Positions 36,509-44,698 of a stretch of DNA of 64,000 bases are shown in pieces. This stretch comes from Gelidibacter maritimus (lineage in GTDB: Bacteria > Bacteroidota > Bacteroidia > Flavobacteriales > Flavobacteriaceae). Numbering within the stretch: the stretch's first letter is position 1; every line of letters starts with the position of its first letter. Location: NCBI RefSeq assembly GCF_014062315.1, contig NZ_JACGLT010000011.1, forward strand, positions 83,847 through 147,846, written 5' to 3'. The notes under the pieces are model-generated. The model ran no database searches, had not been told where the DNA came from, and was given only the letters and a program-made list of their open reading frames with translations. The position numbers and the translations under genes are program-made.

Positions 36509-37351
36509 TTAGTTGTTGAATAATCTGAGGGTAAAGGACGTGGCTCGCGCATATAACCTGAATTTCAGGAACACGATAAAACCTACAGAACCTAACTGTA
36601 CCACCGGCGCGAAGAATCCCTGTCCGAAATCGGTACCGAACAGGGTTGTCCAAAAATTGGTGTTTATTTCGGTGTAGATGGCGTTGATAAAGATGTTGAC
36701 CAAAAAGAATGCAGGTACCAACATATAAACCGCAGCGTATAGTTTGAAGAATGAATAGGCAAGCGATCTGAATTTCTCGAATACCGCCAAACTGATGACC
36801 AACGGAAAAAATGCCTGCATGATCCCCAATAGAAAGAAGCGTTCCGCCAGAAAAAGGGGATAGATGAACAGGTCGAGGATCCAAAGGATGACGCTCAGGA
36901 TAAAGGCTAAAATCTTGAATCCATACAGCGGGGTTACCAAGGCCTCATAGAGTAATGTCATGGCACTTTTCATCGCATCCATGAGATTGATATCCTCTTC
37001 TATCGCAATGTCCTGCAAATGTAAAGGCAGCAGGGCAGGAGCGGTCCCGCGATATTGTGATTCGATCGCCACGAGAATGGCATCAAAGAACCCCAATACC
37101 TGAGTTGAAAAGATGACTAATAGGACCACGGCAAAATTCTTGGCGAGTTCACTTGGGCTCAATCCCCAGGTGTAGCCGTCCTTGTCCACAATGCCTTCAT
37201 TGTATTTTTTAAGAATATTGACCAGAAAAAACAGTACGGCAAGCGTCTTCATCCCTGCCATGGTATATTGCGAAAAACTGCTGTTCTGTATGGTCTGGAA
37301 AATCGTATCGATATATTCCAGTCCGATCCCTAAAATTATCATACTGGTCAT
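36509..37351 (-). CDS. traJ: Conjugative transposon protein TraJ (VirB6-like)
   Basis: A 280-residue polytopic membrane protein with about six hydrophobic segments, e.g. TLAVLFFLVNIL, FAVVLLVIFSTQVLGFF, ILAFILSVILWILDLFIY. Fits the inner-membrane TraJ/VirB6 component. The gap to the upstream traI is 2 bases. Confidence 0.85.
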   Translation of the reverse strand: MTSMIILGIGLEYIDTIFQTIQNSSFSQYTMAGMKTLAVLFFLVNILKKYNEGIVDKDGYTWGLSPSELAKNFAVVLLVIFSTQVLGFFDAILVAIESQYRGTAPALLPLHLQDIAIEEDINLMDAMKSAMTLLYEALVTPLYGFKILAFILSVILWILDLFIYPLFLAERFFLLGIMQAFFPLVISLAVFEKFRSLAYSFFKLYAAVYMLVPAFFLVNIFINAIYTEINTNFWTTLFGTDFGQGFFAPVVQLGSVGFIVFLKFRLYARATSFTLRLFNN

Positions 37352-37353
37352 GT

Positions 37354-37923
37354 TTAGTATTCTGTGTCCCGGTTATTGATTTTGTCCTGCATTTTTCTAA
37401 AGGAAATAATGTCTTTGTAGCGTCGCGTCCGAATGCCAATATTGGAAACCATCTCTTTGGATTCTTCCTCTTTTTGTTTCAGTATGGTGGCACGTTCGGC
37501 ATCGCTCATTTTGAGATAATCACTCGAAAGTATCTGATCAATGAAGTCCATGGTCTCCAATGAATTTAGGACGATGGCATTGAAGGATTCTGAAATGCGT
37601 GTCATTTCATCTGGTCTTATATAAGGAGAATTCAGAATGTCCCTTAAATCATTTTGCATGACCTGGATCAGCCGCTGGTTATTCCGCCCAATCTCCCTGA
37701 CGGCATTCATCTGTCGGACAACATTGTTGACCTTCTCGAGATTCTCCTTTTGCTGTTTTAGAAACTCAGCCGTTTTTAAAAGCTGTGAGGTTTGTTTGGC
37801 CGATTCTACCAGTGTTTTTACCAAGCTTACAAAGTTAGTGTTGTCGTATACTGGCATGCCTTGGGCATGTATATTAACACTTAATACCAATGCGATTCCG
37901 GTGGTGAGGATTTTGATTTTCAT
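37354..37923 (-). CDS. Conjugative transposon protein, DUF4141-like (TraI/VirB5-type position)
   Basis: A 189-residue exported helical protein from the ATG at 37923 (MKIKILTTGIALVLSVNIHA, signal peptide). The frame opens further upstream at 37950 but the internal ATG gives a clean signal. The body has a coiled-coil stretch (TAEFLKQQKENLEKVNNVVR) as in periplasmic DUF4141 proteins of CTnDOT-type elements. Sits between the VirB4-like ATPase and traJ. Confidence 0.75.
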   Translation of the reverse strand: MKIKILTTGIALVLSVNIHAQGMPVYDNTNFVSLVKTLVESAKQTSQLLKTAEFLKQQKENLEKVNNVVRQMNAVREIGRNNQRLIQVMQNDLRDILNSPYIRPDEMTRISESFNAIVLNSLETMDFIDQILSSDYLKMSDAERATILKQKEEESKEMVSNIGIRTRRYKDIISFRKMQDKINNRDTEY

Positions 37924-37924
37924 A

Positions 37925-40330
37925 TTATTTTGATTTAGAAGTGAATTCAATTATTGCTTTTTTCATATCGCGATGTTGCTCGTAGAGCGTCATTATTGCC
38001 TCGTTTTCCTGGCCATCCGTGAGATATGCAGCATATACCTCCTTGGGAACTTCGAGCCTGAAAATGTTGCTTTCCTTTCCAATCTTGATAAACATCTCCG
38101 TGTATTTTCGAGGTCCTGAAAGATTGTTCTTGATGGATTTTAATTGGTTCAGATCATGACTGGATAGGTTGAGCCTTTTGACCAGCTCGGCGTAGCCTTT
38201 CTCATTGTTTAGACTGTAAATGACCTGTGTGTTTTCCAAAATGCTGGCGGAAGTAGAGTTGTTCGGAAGTTGGTTGATGGATTGCAGAATAATGCCGATG
38301 GCGCCGTTTTGTTTACGGATGGCTTGATAGTAGAATTCTACACTTTCAAGGACATTATCGAACTTCAGCTGTTTGGCAAATTCATCAAAAAGGATAATGC
38401 CTTTTTCAGCGCGATTTTTCCAGATGGTCCGTTGTATGGCCGATTTGATCAGTTTCAACATGACGGACAGGATTTCTTTATTGTCCTTCACTTCATCCAG
38501 TTCAAAAACAATCAATCGTTTGTCCTCGATCTTATAGGTCTGGTCCTCGTTGATTTCAAAAAGGAAACTATAGAGACCATTGCCTACGTACTCCGACATG
38601 ACATGCAAAAAGCTTGTGATATTGAAATAATCGGAATGGATATTCAGTGTGCTCAATAGGTCTTTCTGATGTTTTTCTATGAAATGGTAGAAATTTTCCA
38701 ATGAATGGTTCTCTAAAGTGCCATCATAGTAATGACGCAGGATCTTTTTGATGGAAACGGATTGTGCTTTGGTTATTTTCAAATCCGAAGCAAAGAGTTC
38801 GAAAAGGAATACGGAAAGATCTTCAAGACGTTCAGGGGTAAGGTCATTTTGATGACTGATGTAGAACGGGTTGATGCCCAAATTTTTTCCGCTCTCGTAG
38901 CGCAACACTGTATATTGTTCAGGATAAAGCTTTGCGAACTTTGTATAGGAACCACCCAGATCGATAAGGACCAAACGGACACCACTTTCAAAATATTGGC
39001 GCAGGATATTATTGGCCAAAAAGGACTTTCCTTCACCAGTGGGTGCGAAAATGGCAAAGTTCCTTGCCTTGATGCGTTTTTTGCGTTCGTCCCATACGTC
39101 CTTTAAGACCGGAATATTATGTTCGCGGTCGTTGAAGATAATTCCAGTGGCATCCGATTTATAATTCGTATTGTTTATGAACAGACAAAGGGCATGCTTC
39201 AGATCGGTCACGTAGAGATCGGAATTCGAGAAATTGGAAGAGAAGCAACAGTAGCTGTTGAGAAAATAATTTTTGCGTGCTTCACCTCTCGGATAATAGG
39301 GGAGGATATCCAGTTCCTTGAACTCGGTCTTTATTTTGGAGGTTATCTTATCGAGCTCTTTGGTTGTTTTGGTCCAATAAAGAATATTGAGATGTCCACG
39401 AATGATCCGTGAACTGTCATCGGCATTGATCTGGTCAAGAATATGTTGGATTTTTCCGAGTACGACCTTGTTCTGTGAACCAAAATTGGAGCTTTTGTTC
39501 AGTTCTTCAATCTTTTTATCCAGCAGCTTTCGCCATTTTTGCTTGTCATCCAAATACAGGATTTGATTGATAATGTGATTTTCATCGAGCGTAAGCCCTA
39601 AACCATCAATGAACCCTTGATGAAACACAAAATCATCAGAAGTGAATTTCTCATTGGTCTTGCTACTCTGTACACTTTCGCCAAAGCACAGTTCGCTATT
39701 GATGGCCAGGGCATCAAAATGGTTTTCGCCAATAGTGACGCTTTTTTTATCGAGTAAAATATCTGTATCAAAGCCTTCATTGAAACCGTTGAAGTAGCTG
39801 CTTGTAAGTTCCAGGATCTCTTCGGCAACAAGCGGGAGAAATGCCATTTTTCTACTGTTGTTGATGAACGAAATGGAATCGCTTACGGCATTGCTAAAAC
39901 TTTTGATATTGTCATCCAGTTCGCCCGCGATTCCCTTGGAAACCTTTCGGAAGGGATTGATGTATTTGGCATTGTTGAGTGCTTTATTCTTGGGCAAAAT
40001 GAAAAATAAATAACAACGATGTTCAATATGTTCGCGTCCCTTGAAATGGTCGTGGGTTGCTTTTTCCAAAAAGCTGTTGTTTGGAAGTTGTTCTGAGGTA
40101 TACAATGTTTTGAGATAAACATCCTGTTTATGAACCACCGTCCCCACCGGCAGGGATTTCAAGGCTTGAAACCAGACACTATGGGTATCTTCAAAGTCCT
40201 TTTCAGAAAGCGAATGGATTTCAGGTAAGTCCCCTTCATAGCACAGGACCACATTACCATTGGTGGCAAAAATGATATGGTTCTGAACATCCGCAATTGG
40301 TGTGTATGTCGAAAGATCAATCTTGTTCAT
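37925..40330 (-). CDS. traG: Conjugation ATPase TraG (VirB4-like)
   Basis: An 801-residue cytoplasmic ATPase that powers the mating channel. Walker A is APTGEGKSFLANN (Lys435); Walker B-type segment GIILFDEFAKQL; other VirB4 marks are RLVLIDLGGSYTKFAKLYPE and YQAIRKQNGAIGIILQSINQ. The N-terminal TraC/VirB4 domain covers roughly residues 1-400. Overlaps traF by 14 bases. Confidence 0.92.
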   Translation of the reverse strand: MNKIDLSTYTPIADVQNHIIFATNGNVVLCYEGDLPEIHSLSEKDFEDTHSVWFQALKSLPVGTVVHKQDVYLKTLYTSEQLPNNSFLEKATHDHFKGREHIEHRCYLFFILPKNKALNNAKYINPFRKVSKGIAGELDDNIKSFSNAVSDSISFINNSRKMAFLPLVAEEILELTSSYFNGFNEGFDTDILLDKKSVTIGENHFDALAINSELCFGESVQSSKTNEKFTSDDFVFHQGFIDGLGLTLDENHIINQILYLDDKQKWRKLLDKKIEELNKSSNFGSQNKVVLGKIQHILDQINADDSSRIIRGHLNILYWTKTTKELDKITSKIKTEFKELDILPYYPRGEARKNYFLNSYCCFSSNFSNSDLYVTDLKHALCLFINNTNYKSDATGIIFNDREHNIPVLKDVWDERKKRIKARNFAIFAPTGEGKSFLANNILRQYFESGVRLVLIDLGGSYTKFAKLYPEQYTVLRYESGKNLGINPFYISHQNDLTPERLEDLSVFLFELFASDLKITKAQSVSIKKILRHYYDGTLENHSLENFYHFIEKHQKDLLSTLNIHSDYFNITSFLHVMSEYVGNGLYSFLFEINEDQTYKIEDKRLIVFELDEVKDNKEILSVMLKLIKSAIQRTIWKNRAEKGIILFDEFAKQLKFDNVLESVEFYYQAIRKQNGAIGIILQSINQLPNNSTSASILENTQVIYSLNNEKGYAELVKRLNLSSHDLNQLKSIKNNLSGPRKYTEMFIKIGKESNIFRLEVPKEVYAAYLTDGQENEAIMTLYEQHRDMKKAIIEFTSKSK

Positions 40331-40601
40331 AATTGAAACCTATGTTTTTTTTGTTACTTATAATTTTGGGAAAGACCTTGGTGATCTGGAATAGTTGTGG
40401 ATGGTTCGTAATACGAATCAGTGCCACGTAAAGCGCAGCATTGAAAATTAAAACCCCTATTATGATCCCAAAGCTGAATGAGAAAATGATGACCAATAGT
40501 GAAGCGAGTATGGCAACCATCATTAGCGCAAATAGGGAAATAGGCAGTCCGAAAATGACCGCCTGTTTCCTGATGTTCCTATAGACCTCGAATGTCTTCA
40601 T
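40317..40601 (-). CDS. traF: Conjugative transposon protein TraF (DUF4133)
   Basis: A 94-residue membrane protein with two adjoining hydrophobic segments (residues about 15-60) in the DUF4133 pattern beginning FEVYRNIRKQAVIFGLPISL. VirB3-like position between traE and the VirB4-like ATPase. Confidence 0.85.
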   Translation of the reverse strand: MKTFEVYRNIRKQAVIFGLPISLFALMMVAILASLLVIIFSFSFGIIIGVLIFNAALYVALIRITNHPQLFQITKVFPKIISNKKNIGFNYEQD

Positions 40602-40633
40602 ATTGCATATTTTTTTAAATACCTCTTGGAGGC

Positions 40634-40921
40634 TTAGACGACGATGCCAATGAGATAGGTAAAAATGCCAACTACGGCACCCGCGATCAAGACGAATACC
40701 AAAACTCGAGTGATGCCCTTCTTTAAGTCTGCGTTCTCTCCGAAGAAGTGTCCAGCGTTAAAAAGGAAGCCCACAAGGAAAATAACGCCCAAAATGATTG
40801 GAAAAATAGTTCGGATGGTGTTCGATACATCATCAACCGAATCTTCAATACCACCAATTTGTGCAAAAAGTGTTGTTGAGAGGAGCGAGAGAAATCCTGC
40901 GAAATAGTTTGATTTTTTCAT
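40634..40921 (-). CDS. traE: Conjugative transposon protein TraE (DUF4134)
   Basis: A 95-residue VirB2/VirB6-like small membrane protein with an N-terminal signal (LSLLSTTLFAQ) and two membrane segments (FPIILGVIFLVGFLFNAGHF; VLVFVLIAGAVVGIF). First gene of the transfer operon. Confidence 0.85.
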   Translation of the reverse strand: MKKSNYFAGFLSLLSTTLFAQIGGIEDSVDDVSNTIRTIFPIILGVIFLVGFLFNAGHFFGENADLKKGITRVLVFVLIAGAVVGIFTYLIGIVV

Positions 40922-41109
40922 AACGAGAAGGTTTAAAATTTTGTGTTGTTTTCGATATGGAAATTTACATATATTTGTTTATAAAATGCTGTAAATCAGA
41001 TAATTGTGAATAAAATATTATTTAGTTTTGTTTAGTTTCGGATGGTGTCAACTGACATTAAATTTTATGATTTAAAGACATCAAGTTGTTGATAACCCAA
41101 AAATTGAAA

Positions 41110-41739
41110 ATGAAAAATGGACTCAAAAACGTCAGTTTTATGATTTTGCTCTTAAAAATGTGCATCATTTTAGGACAGGAAACAGTCTCGCAAAAACGAA
41201 TTGTAATTGATGTTGGACATGGTGGAAAAGATTCTGGTGCCATTGGTATAAATGGAATTAAGGAAAAAGATGTAGTCCTTAATATCGCTTGGGAAATTCT
41301 GAGGCTAAACGAACAATTGGAAGCACCCCTGAAAATCTTTATGACCAGATATAGTGATACGCTTATTTCATTATCTGATCGGACAAAATTAGCTAAAGCT
41401 CTAAAAGCAGATCTGTTTATTTCCTTGCATTGTAACCATGCCGATAATCCGGATGCCAGGGGAATAGAAGTGTATGTGTCAAATGCGACTTCACAATATT
41501 CGAGGGATGCCATTTGGTTGGCCTTTGAATTGCAAGCGGCGTTCAAAAAGGAATTGGGTTTTGAGAATAGGGGTGTGAAGTTTTCGAATTTTCAGGTGCT
41601 AAGGGAGACTGATGATCATTGCCCTTCAGTGCTTTTGGAATTAGGGTTTTTGAGTAATCGTGATGAGCACGCATATCTGTCTAACATTAGAAACTTAAAC
41701 GCTATTGCACAAGTAATTTTAAGGACCATAAAACGATAA
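41110..41739 (+). CDS. N-acetylmuramoyl-L-alanine amidase of the ICE
   Basis: A 209-residue Amidase_3 enzyme that opens peptidoglycan, probably to make room for the mating channel. Signal peptide at the start (MKNGLKNVSFMILLLKMCII); zinc ligands His37 (DVGHGGKDSG), Glu52 and His107 (SLHCNHAD), catalytic Glu177 (LLELGFLSN). The ATG at 41110 is chosen over a TTG at 41086. Divergent from traE. Confidence 0.87.
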   Translation: MKNGLKNVSFMILLLKMCIILGQETVSQKRIVIDVGHGGKDSGAIGINGIKEKDVVLNIAWEILRLNEQLEAPLKIFMTRYSDTLISLSDRTKLAKALKADLFISLHCNHADNPDARGIEVYVSNATSQYSRDAIWLAFELQAAFKKELGFENRGVKFSNFQVLRETDDHCPSVLLELGFLSNRDEHAYLSNIRNLNAIAQVILRTIKR

Positions 41740-41744
41740 GATTT

Positions 41745-41843
41745 ATGAAAGAGATTTATTTGTCACTGACAAAAAGTTTGAGAGAAATTATAGTCCTGTT
41801 TATTTTAGAGTTGGTTTTATTGTACAAATCATTCCGTAGATAG
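41745..41843 (+). CDS. Possible 32-residue membrane peptide
   Basis: ATG 5 bases after the amidase stop; peptide MKEIYLSLTKSLREIIVLFI continues with a hydrophobic LELVLLY and a basic end. The tight spacing suggests co-translation with the amidase. Too short for homology judgement. Confidence 0.4.
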   Translation: MKEIYLSLTKSLREIIVLFILELVLLYKSFRR

Positions 41844-41844
41844 A

Positions 41845-42507
41845 CTACCCTCTCTTATCCATAGATTTTTTATCAAACGCAATCAAATTGAACAATTCCC
41901 GCATTCTGCTCCGCACCCGGTGGCCATAATGTTCTTCAAGCTCATCAGCACCAAGATTGGTGGTAGCATGGGTTTTAACTTTCTGTTTGGTGTCCAGAAA
42001 AAGTTCATATCTGGACAATAATACTTCGCCCATCACATTGAGGTCTTTTCCATAGAATCGGCCCATTGGCTCTATGCCCAAATCATCAAAACAAAAGGAC
42101 TTAGTGTTTCCGTAATCTTCAATAGTTTTGAAGCCAAGATGATTAAAGCTAAAAGTTACATTACGGGATGGAATGATTTCGTAAGGCCGTTGCATCGGTA
42201 CGATATATCGCAAGAGTTTCATCAGGGTGGTCTTTCCGCAACCTACAGGACCAGATAGGAGAATGCCTTTGTTCGGATCAATGTCATGCTTTTGGCAATA
42301 GTCCCTGTCCTTGATAAAATAATGGCAGAGTTTACGGAGAACGCCAAGATCTTCGTCGTAAATCTTAAAGGGGTTGCCGAACATTATTTTTCCTTTGGCA
42401 TCCAAGTAGTTCAGGATGAGGTCAAAATCATAAACCACCGTTTTGCCATCAAAGGTGCCTATGGAGTATTCCACATCATCTTCAATAATTTTAGAGGGGT
42501 TGGCCAT
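41845..42507 (-). CDS. DnaC/IstB-like AAA ATPase of the ICE
   Basis: A 220-residue helicase-loader-like ATPase. Walker A GILLSGPVGCGKTTLMK (Lys92), Walker B-type SFCFDDLGIEP, sensor-like THATTNLGADELE and the arginine region HRVRSRMRELFNLI. Overlaps the upstream 261-residue gene by 17 bases, as replication protein pairs do. Probably supports replication of the excised element. Confidence 0.85.
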   Translation of the reverse strand: MANPSKIIEDDVEYSIGTFDGKTVVYDFDLILNYLDAKGKIMFGNPFKIYDEDLGVLRKLCHYFIKDRDYCQKHDIDPNKGILLSGPVGCGKTTLMKLLRYIVPMQRPYEIIPSRNVTFSFNHLGFKTIEDYGNTKSFCFDDLGIEPMGRFYGKDLNVMGEVLLSRYELFLDTKQKVKTHATTNLGADELEEHYGHRVRSRMRELFNLIAFDKKSMDKRG

Positions 42508-43276
42508 AATCTTTGTGTTTAGTGGTTTTTAAGTTGTCTTTAAATCGGGACGGTGGTTTCGTGTTTGCTTTACTTTTATTTTTGAATAACTCGGCTCTGT
42601 CCATCCAATGCTTGGCTAGGGCACGCCAATCACGAATGGTATTGCCATCACTTGTTTTCCAGTTCCGGGTTTCGTAATGCTCGAAGAATTTTTTTCCTTC
42701 ATCAGCATGAAAACCTTTTTCAACAAAAAAATCAATAACAACCTGCCAGCCCTTTGGTTGTTTATTAATGTTTACTTGTTTATTACTGTTTATAGTAGAT
42801 CCCATTGTAAGTCCGCTGGTGGGACCATACCGTCCCAGGATAAGTTCATCCTTGGGACGGTACTGTTCCGCAACCTGTTCCAAAAAGGGATTGTACCGTC
42901 CCAGAGTGGGTTCGTTTTCGGGACGCTGGCATCCCAGCAATGGTCCTGTTAAGGGACAGTTTTGATCCGCTGCAGGTTCATCTTCGCTCCAGAAGATAAT
43001 CATCTTTATTTTGCTGCCCCTGTAAGGACTGTTGGAGGGAAAATAGGAGAGATATGCCCATGCGTCAAGGTCTCTGATGCAGCGATGGTAAGAGGATTTG
43101 GAGCCTATTTTTGACGCTATCATCAAATCTCTTCGGTTTACACTAAATTCTTCGGCAAATCGATTACAGTTCCATTCCTGAAACAGGGCCATATAAAGAC
43201 TGATATGGGTAGGCTGCAGGCGGTCGTCTTCATGGAATTTTTCAAAAGCCGCATTGAGAAGCTTTATATAATTCAT
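42491..43276 (-). CDS. Replication-initiator-like or DnaD-like ICE protein with internal repeats
   Basis: A 261-residue protein. The first 75 residues look like a winged-helix DNA-binding domain (HISLYMALFQEWNCNRFAEE ... MIASKIGSKSSYHRCIRDLD). The middle (about 107-155) carries repeats of P.LGRY.P: ENEPTLGRYNPFLEQV and KDELILGRYGPTSGLT. The C-terminal part (WQVVIDFFVEKG, then WRALAKHWMDRAELF) resembles DnaD/DnaB_2-like replication proteins. Upstream of and overlapping the DnaC-like gene, so likely its partner in replication of the ICE. Function inferred from neighbours. Confidence 0.6.
   Translation of the reverse strand: MNYIKLLNAAFEKFHEDDRLQPTHISLYMALFQEWNCNRFAEEFSVNRRDLMIASKIGSKSSYHRCIRDLDAWAYLSYFPSNSPYRGSKIKMIIFWSEDEPAADQNCPLTGPLLGCQRPENEPTLGRYNPFLEQVAEQYRPKDELILGRYGPTSGLTMGSTINSNKQVNINKQPKGWQVVIDFFVEKGFHADEGKKFFEHYETRNWKTSDGNTIRDWRALAKHWMDRAELFKNKSKANTKPPSRFKDNLKTTKHKDYGQPL
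42820..42960. repeat. Cluster of GGGAC/GTCCC motifs within the replication-type gene
   Basis: At least six GGGAC or GTCCC-like boxes in 140 bases, including TACCGTCCCAGGAT and its inverted partner ATCCTTGGGACGGTA (about 42830-42870) and another TACCGTCCCAG near 42895. They correspond to the protein repeats, so it is uncertain whether DNA or protein is under selection. Confidence 0.45.
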
Positions 43277-43279
43277 CTT

Positions 43280-43564
43280 CTAAGAATTTAGACCGTTTTG
43301 TACTCGGTTTGAAGTCAGGATTTTTTGAATTTCTTCGGAGTCATAGTAGATAATCCCGCCAATTTTCGTGTAGGGCAGTGTGCCATTGATGCGGAGATTC
43401 TGTAATGTTCCCGGGCTTACCTGCAATAAGTCCATAACCTCAGAGGATTTGAGGTATCTTTTCATTGTTCCTTTAGATTGACTTGCTAAAAGATTTTTAA
43501 TAGCATCGAGCAATTCCATTTTGAATTCCCGAAGATCATCGGTGGTAATAATATTTACTGGCAT
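43280..43564 (-). CDS. Excisionase-type helix-turn-helix protein
   Basis: A 94-residue protein with a MerR/HTH_17-like domain (YLKSSEVMDLLQVSPGTLQN, then LPYTKIGGIIYY), as in Xis-like proteins of CTnDOT-type elements. Three bases upstream of the replication-type gene on the same strand. Likely DNA-bending excisionase or regulator. Confidence 0.8.
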   Translation of the reverse strand: MPVNIITTDDLREFKMELLDAIKNLLASQSKGTMKRYLKSSEVMDLLQVSPGTLQNLRINGTLPYTKIGGIIYYDSEEIQKILTSNRVQNGLNS

Positions 43565-43835
43565 AATCGAATGGTTTTAGAGAAAGGGACTATCGTTTCA
43601 ATTTCAATTAATTTGACAGCCCCTAACTTGATTTGACTTTCGTTCTGCAAATTTGATAGCTATTATTGTCAAAGCATCCATAGTCCATCCAGAGGTGGGG
43701 GATATTTATTGTTATAGATTTGGGGTATTTTGTTAAATGAAGGAATGGAATAACAAGGTTTCTGCCTTCAAAAGGTATCAAAAGCTATGCGGAAAGGAAT
43801 GGATTTATTTCTCCCAAGGTGGGATGACCTATGGA

Positions 43836-44684
43836 TTATTCGTCTGAATCTTCAAACCGTCTGTTCAGGGCATCTGTAAGCTTGTCCATAAATTTTGTCT
43901 TACTGGATTTTCTCGCCCTGATCTCTATAAATGTGTGGTAGTAGTTGCCCAGATCAACGTTGAACAATTGCTCAAATACTGAGGCCAGCTCTTTGATGTC
44001 AGCGGTGCCACTATTGATAGAGCCACTGCTATGCAGCGCGTATATCAGTTCAATCAATTCCGTTTTATTTCCAGTCCAAAAAAGTTTTGAGGATGAATTT
44101 TTCATTGCATTTTGGTAAACACTGTTATTTGTTTCTAATTTTTCAATTTCCTGTTGTAAATACACGATCAGCATATCATAGGCCATGATCATCGCAACGG
44201 TAGTGTCCTGAGAAGTGGCAAACTGATCATCTACGAAAAAATGGTATGAATCAGTGGGCGAACGGAGATCAGTCTTGCCCCTAATGAAATATTCCTCATC
44301 AAGTGTTGTAGCGCCTCTGCGGTAGTAATGATAAAAATCCAGATTATCATTAAAATAGACTTGTAGTTTGTTAATGTGGGCATTAAGATATTTGATCTGA
44401 AATTTAGAACTGCTCCTGGGACGTTTACTTTCAATATTGAAAAGCTTGACATAGTAGATGAGCTTGCTAAAAATTTGAGGTTTTATATGCTTGAAGAAAC
44501 TGATTTCTTCCTCATTGTTCTTAAAGCCCATCTCGATGACCTTTTGACGTAACAGTTTAATGAATTTTTCAGTTCTTGAAATGCCATGCTCTGCTTTATA
44601 TAAAATATCTTCCGTGCGGGACTCCAAGGCATCTAAGTGCATCTGGTATTCCGATATTAATTCTTGGTATTTCATGTCCTGCAA
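43836..44684 (-). CDS. rteC: RteC-family regulator
   Basis: A 282-residue protein with the RteC domain layout: helical N-terminal part and a C-terminal winged-helix region (KLFWTGNKTELIELIYALHS, NVDLGNYYHTFIEIRARKSS). In CTnDOT RteC activates excision genes. Here it starts 15 bases after the fused oxoamine synthase gene on the same strand, so its expression should follow that gene; no rteA/rteB or tetQ is nearby, unlike CTnDOT. Confidence 0.87.
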   Translation of the reverse strand: MQDMKYQELISEYQMHLDALESRTEDILYKAEHGISRTEKFIKLLRQKVIEMGFKNNEEEISFFKHIKPQIFSKLIYYVKLFNIESKRPRSSSKFQIKYLNAHINKLQVYFNDNLDFYHYYRRGATTLDEEYFIRGKTDLRSPTDSYHFFVDDQFATSQDTTVAMIMAYDMLIVYLQQEIEKLETNNSVYQNAMKNSSSKLFWTGNKTELIELIYALHSSGSINSGTADIKELASVFEQLFNVDLGNYYHTFIEIRARKSSKTKFMDKLTDALNRRFEDSDE

Positions 44685-44698
44685 ACTGATGTCCTTGC

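Noticed and set aside
36480..36884. 134-residue minus-strand frame inside traJ
   Set aside because: Alternate frame within a clear polytopic membrane protein gene.
36861..36890. Partial match to the tRNA-Arg 3' end (GGTCGAGG) as attR
   Set aside because: Only eight bases, inside traJ; not a credible attachment site.
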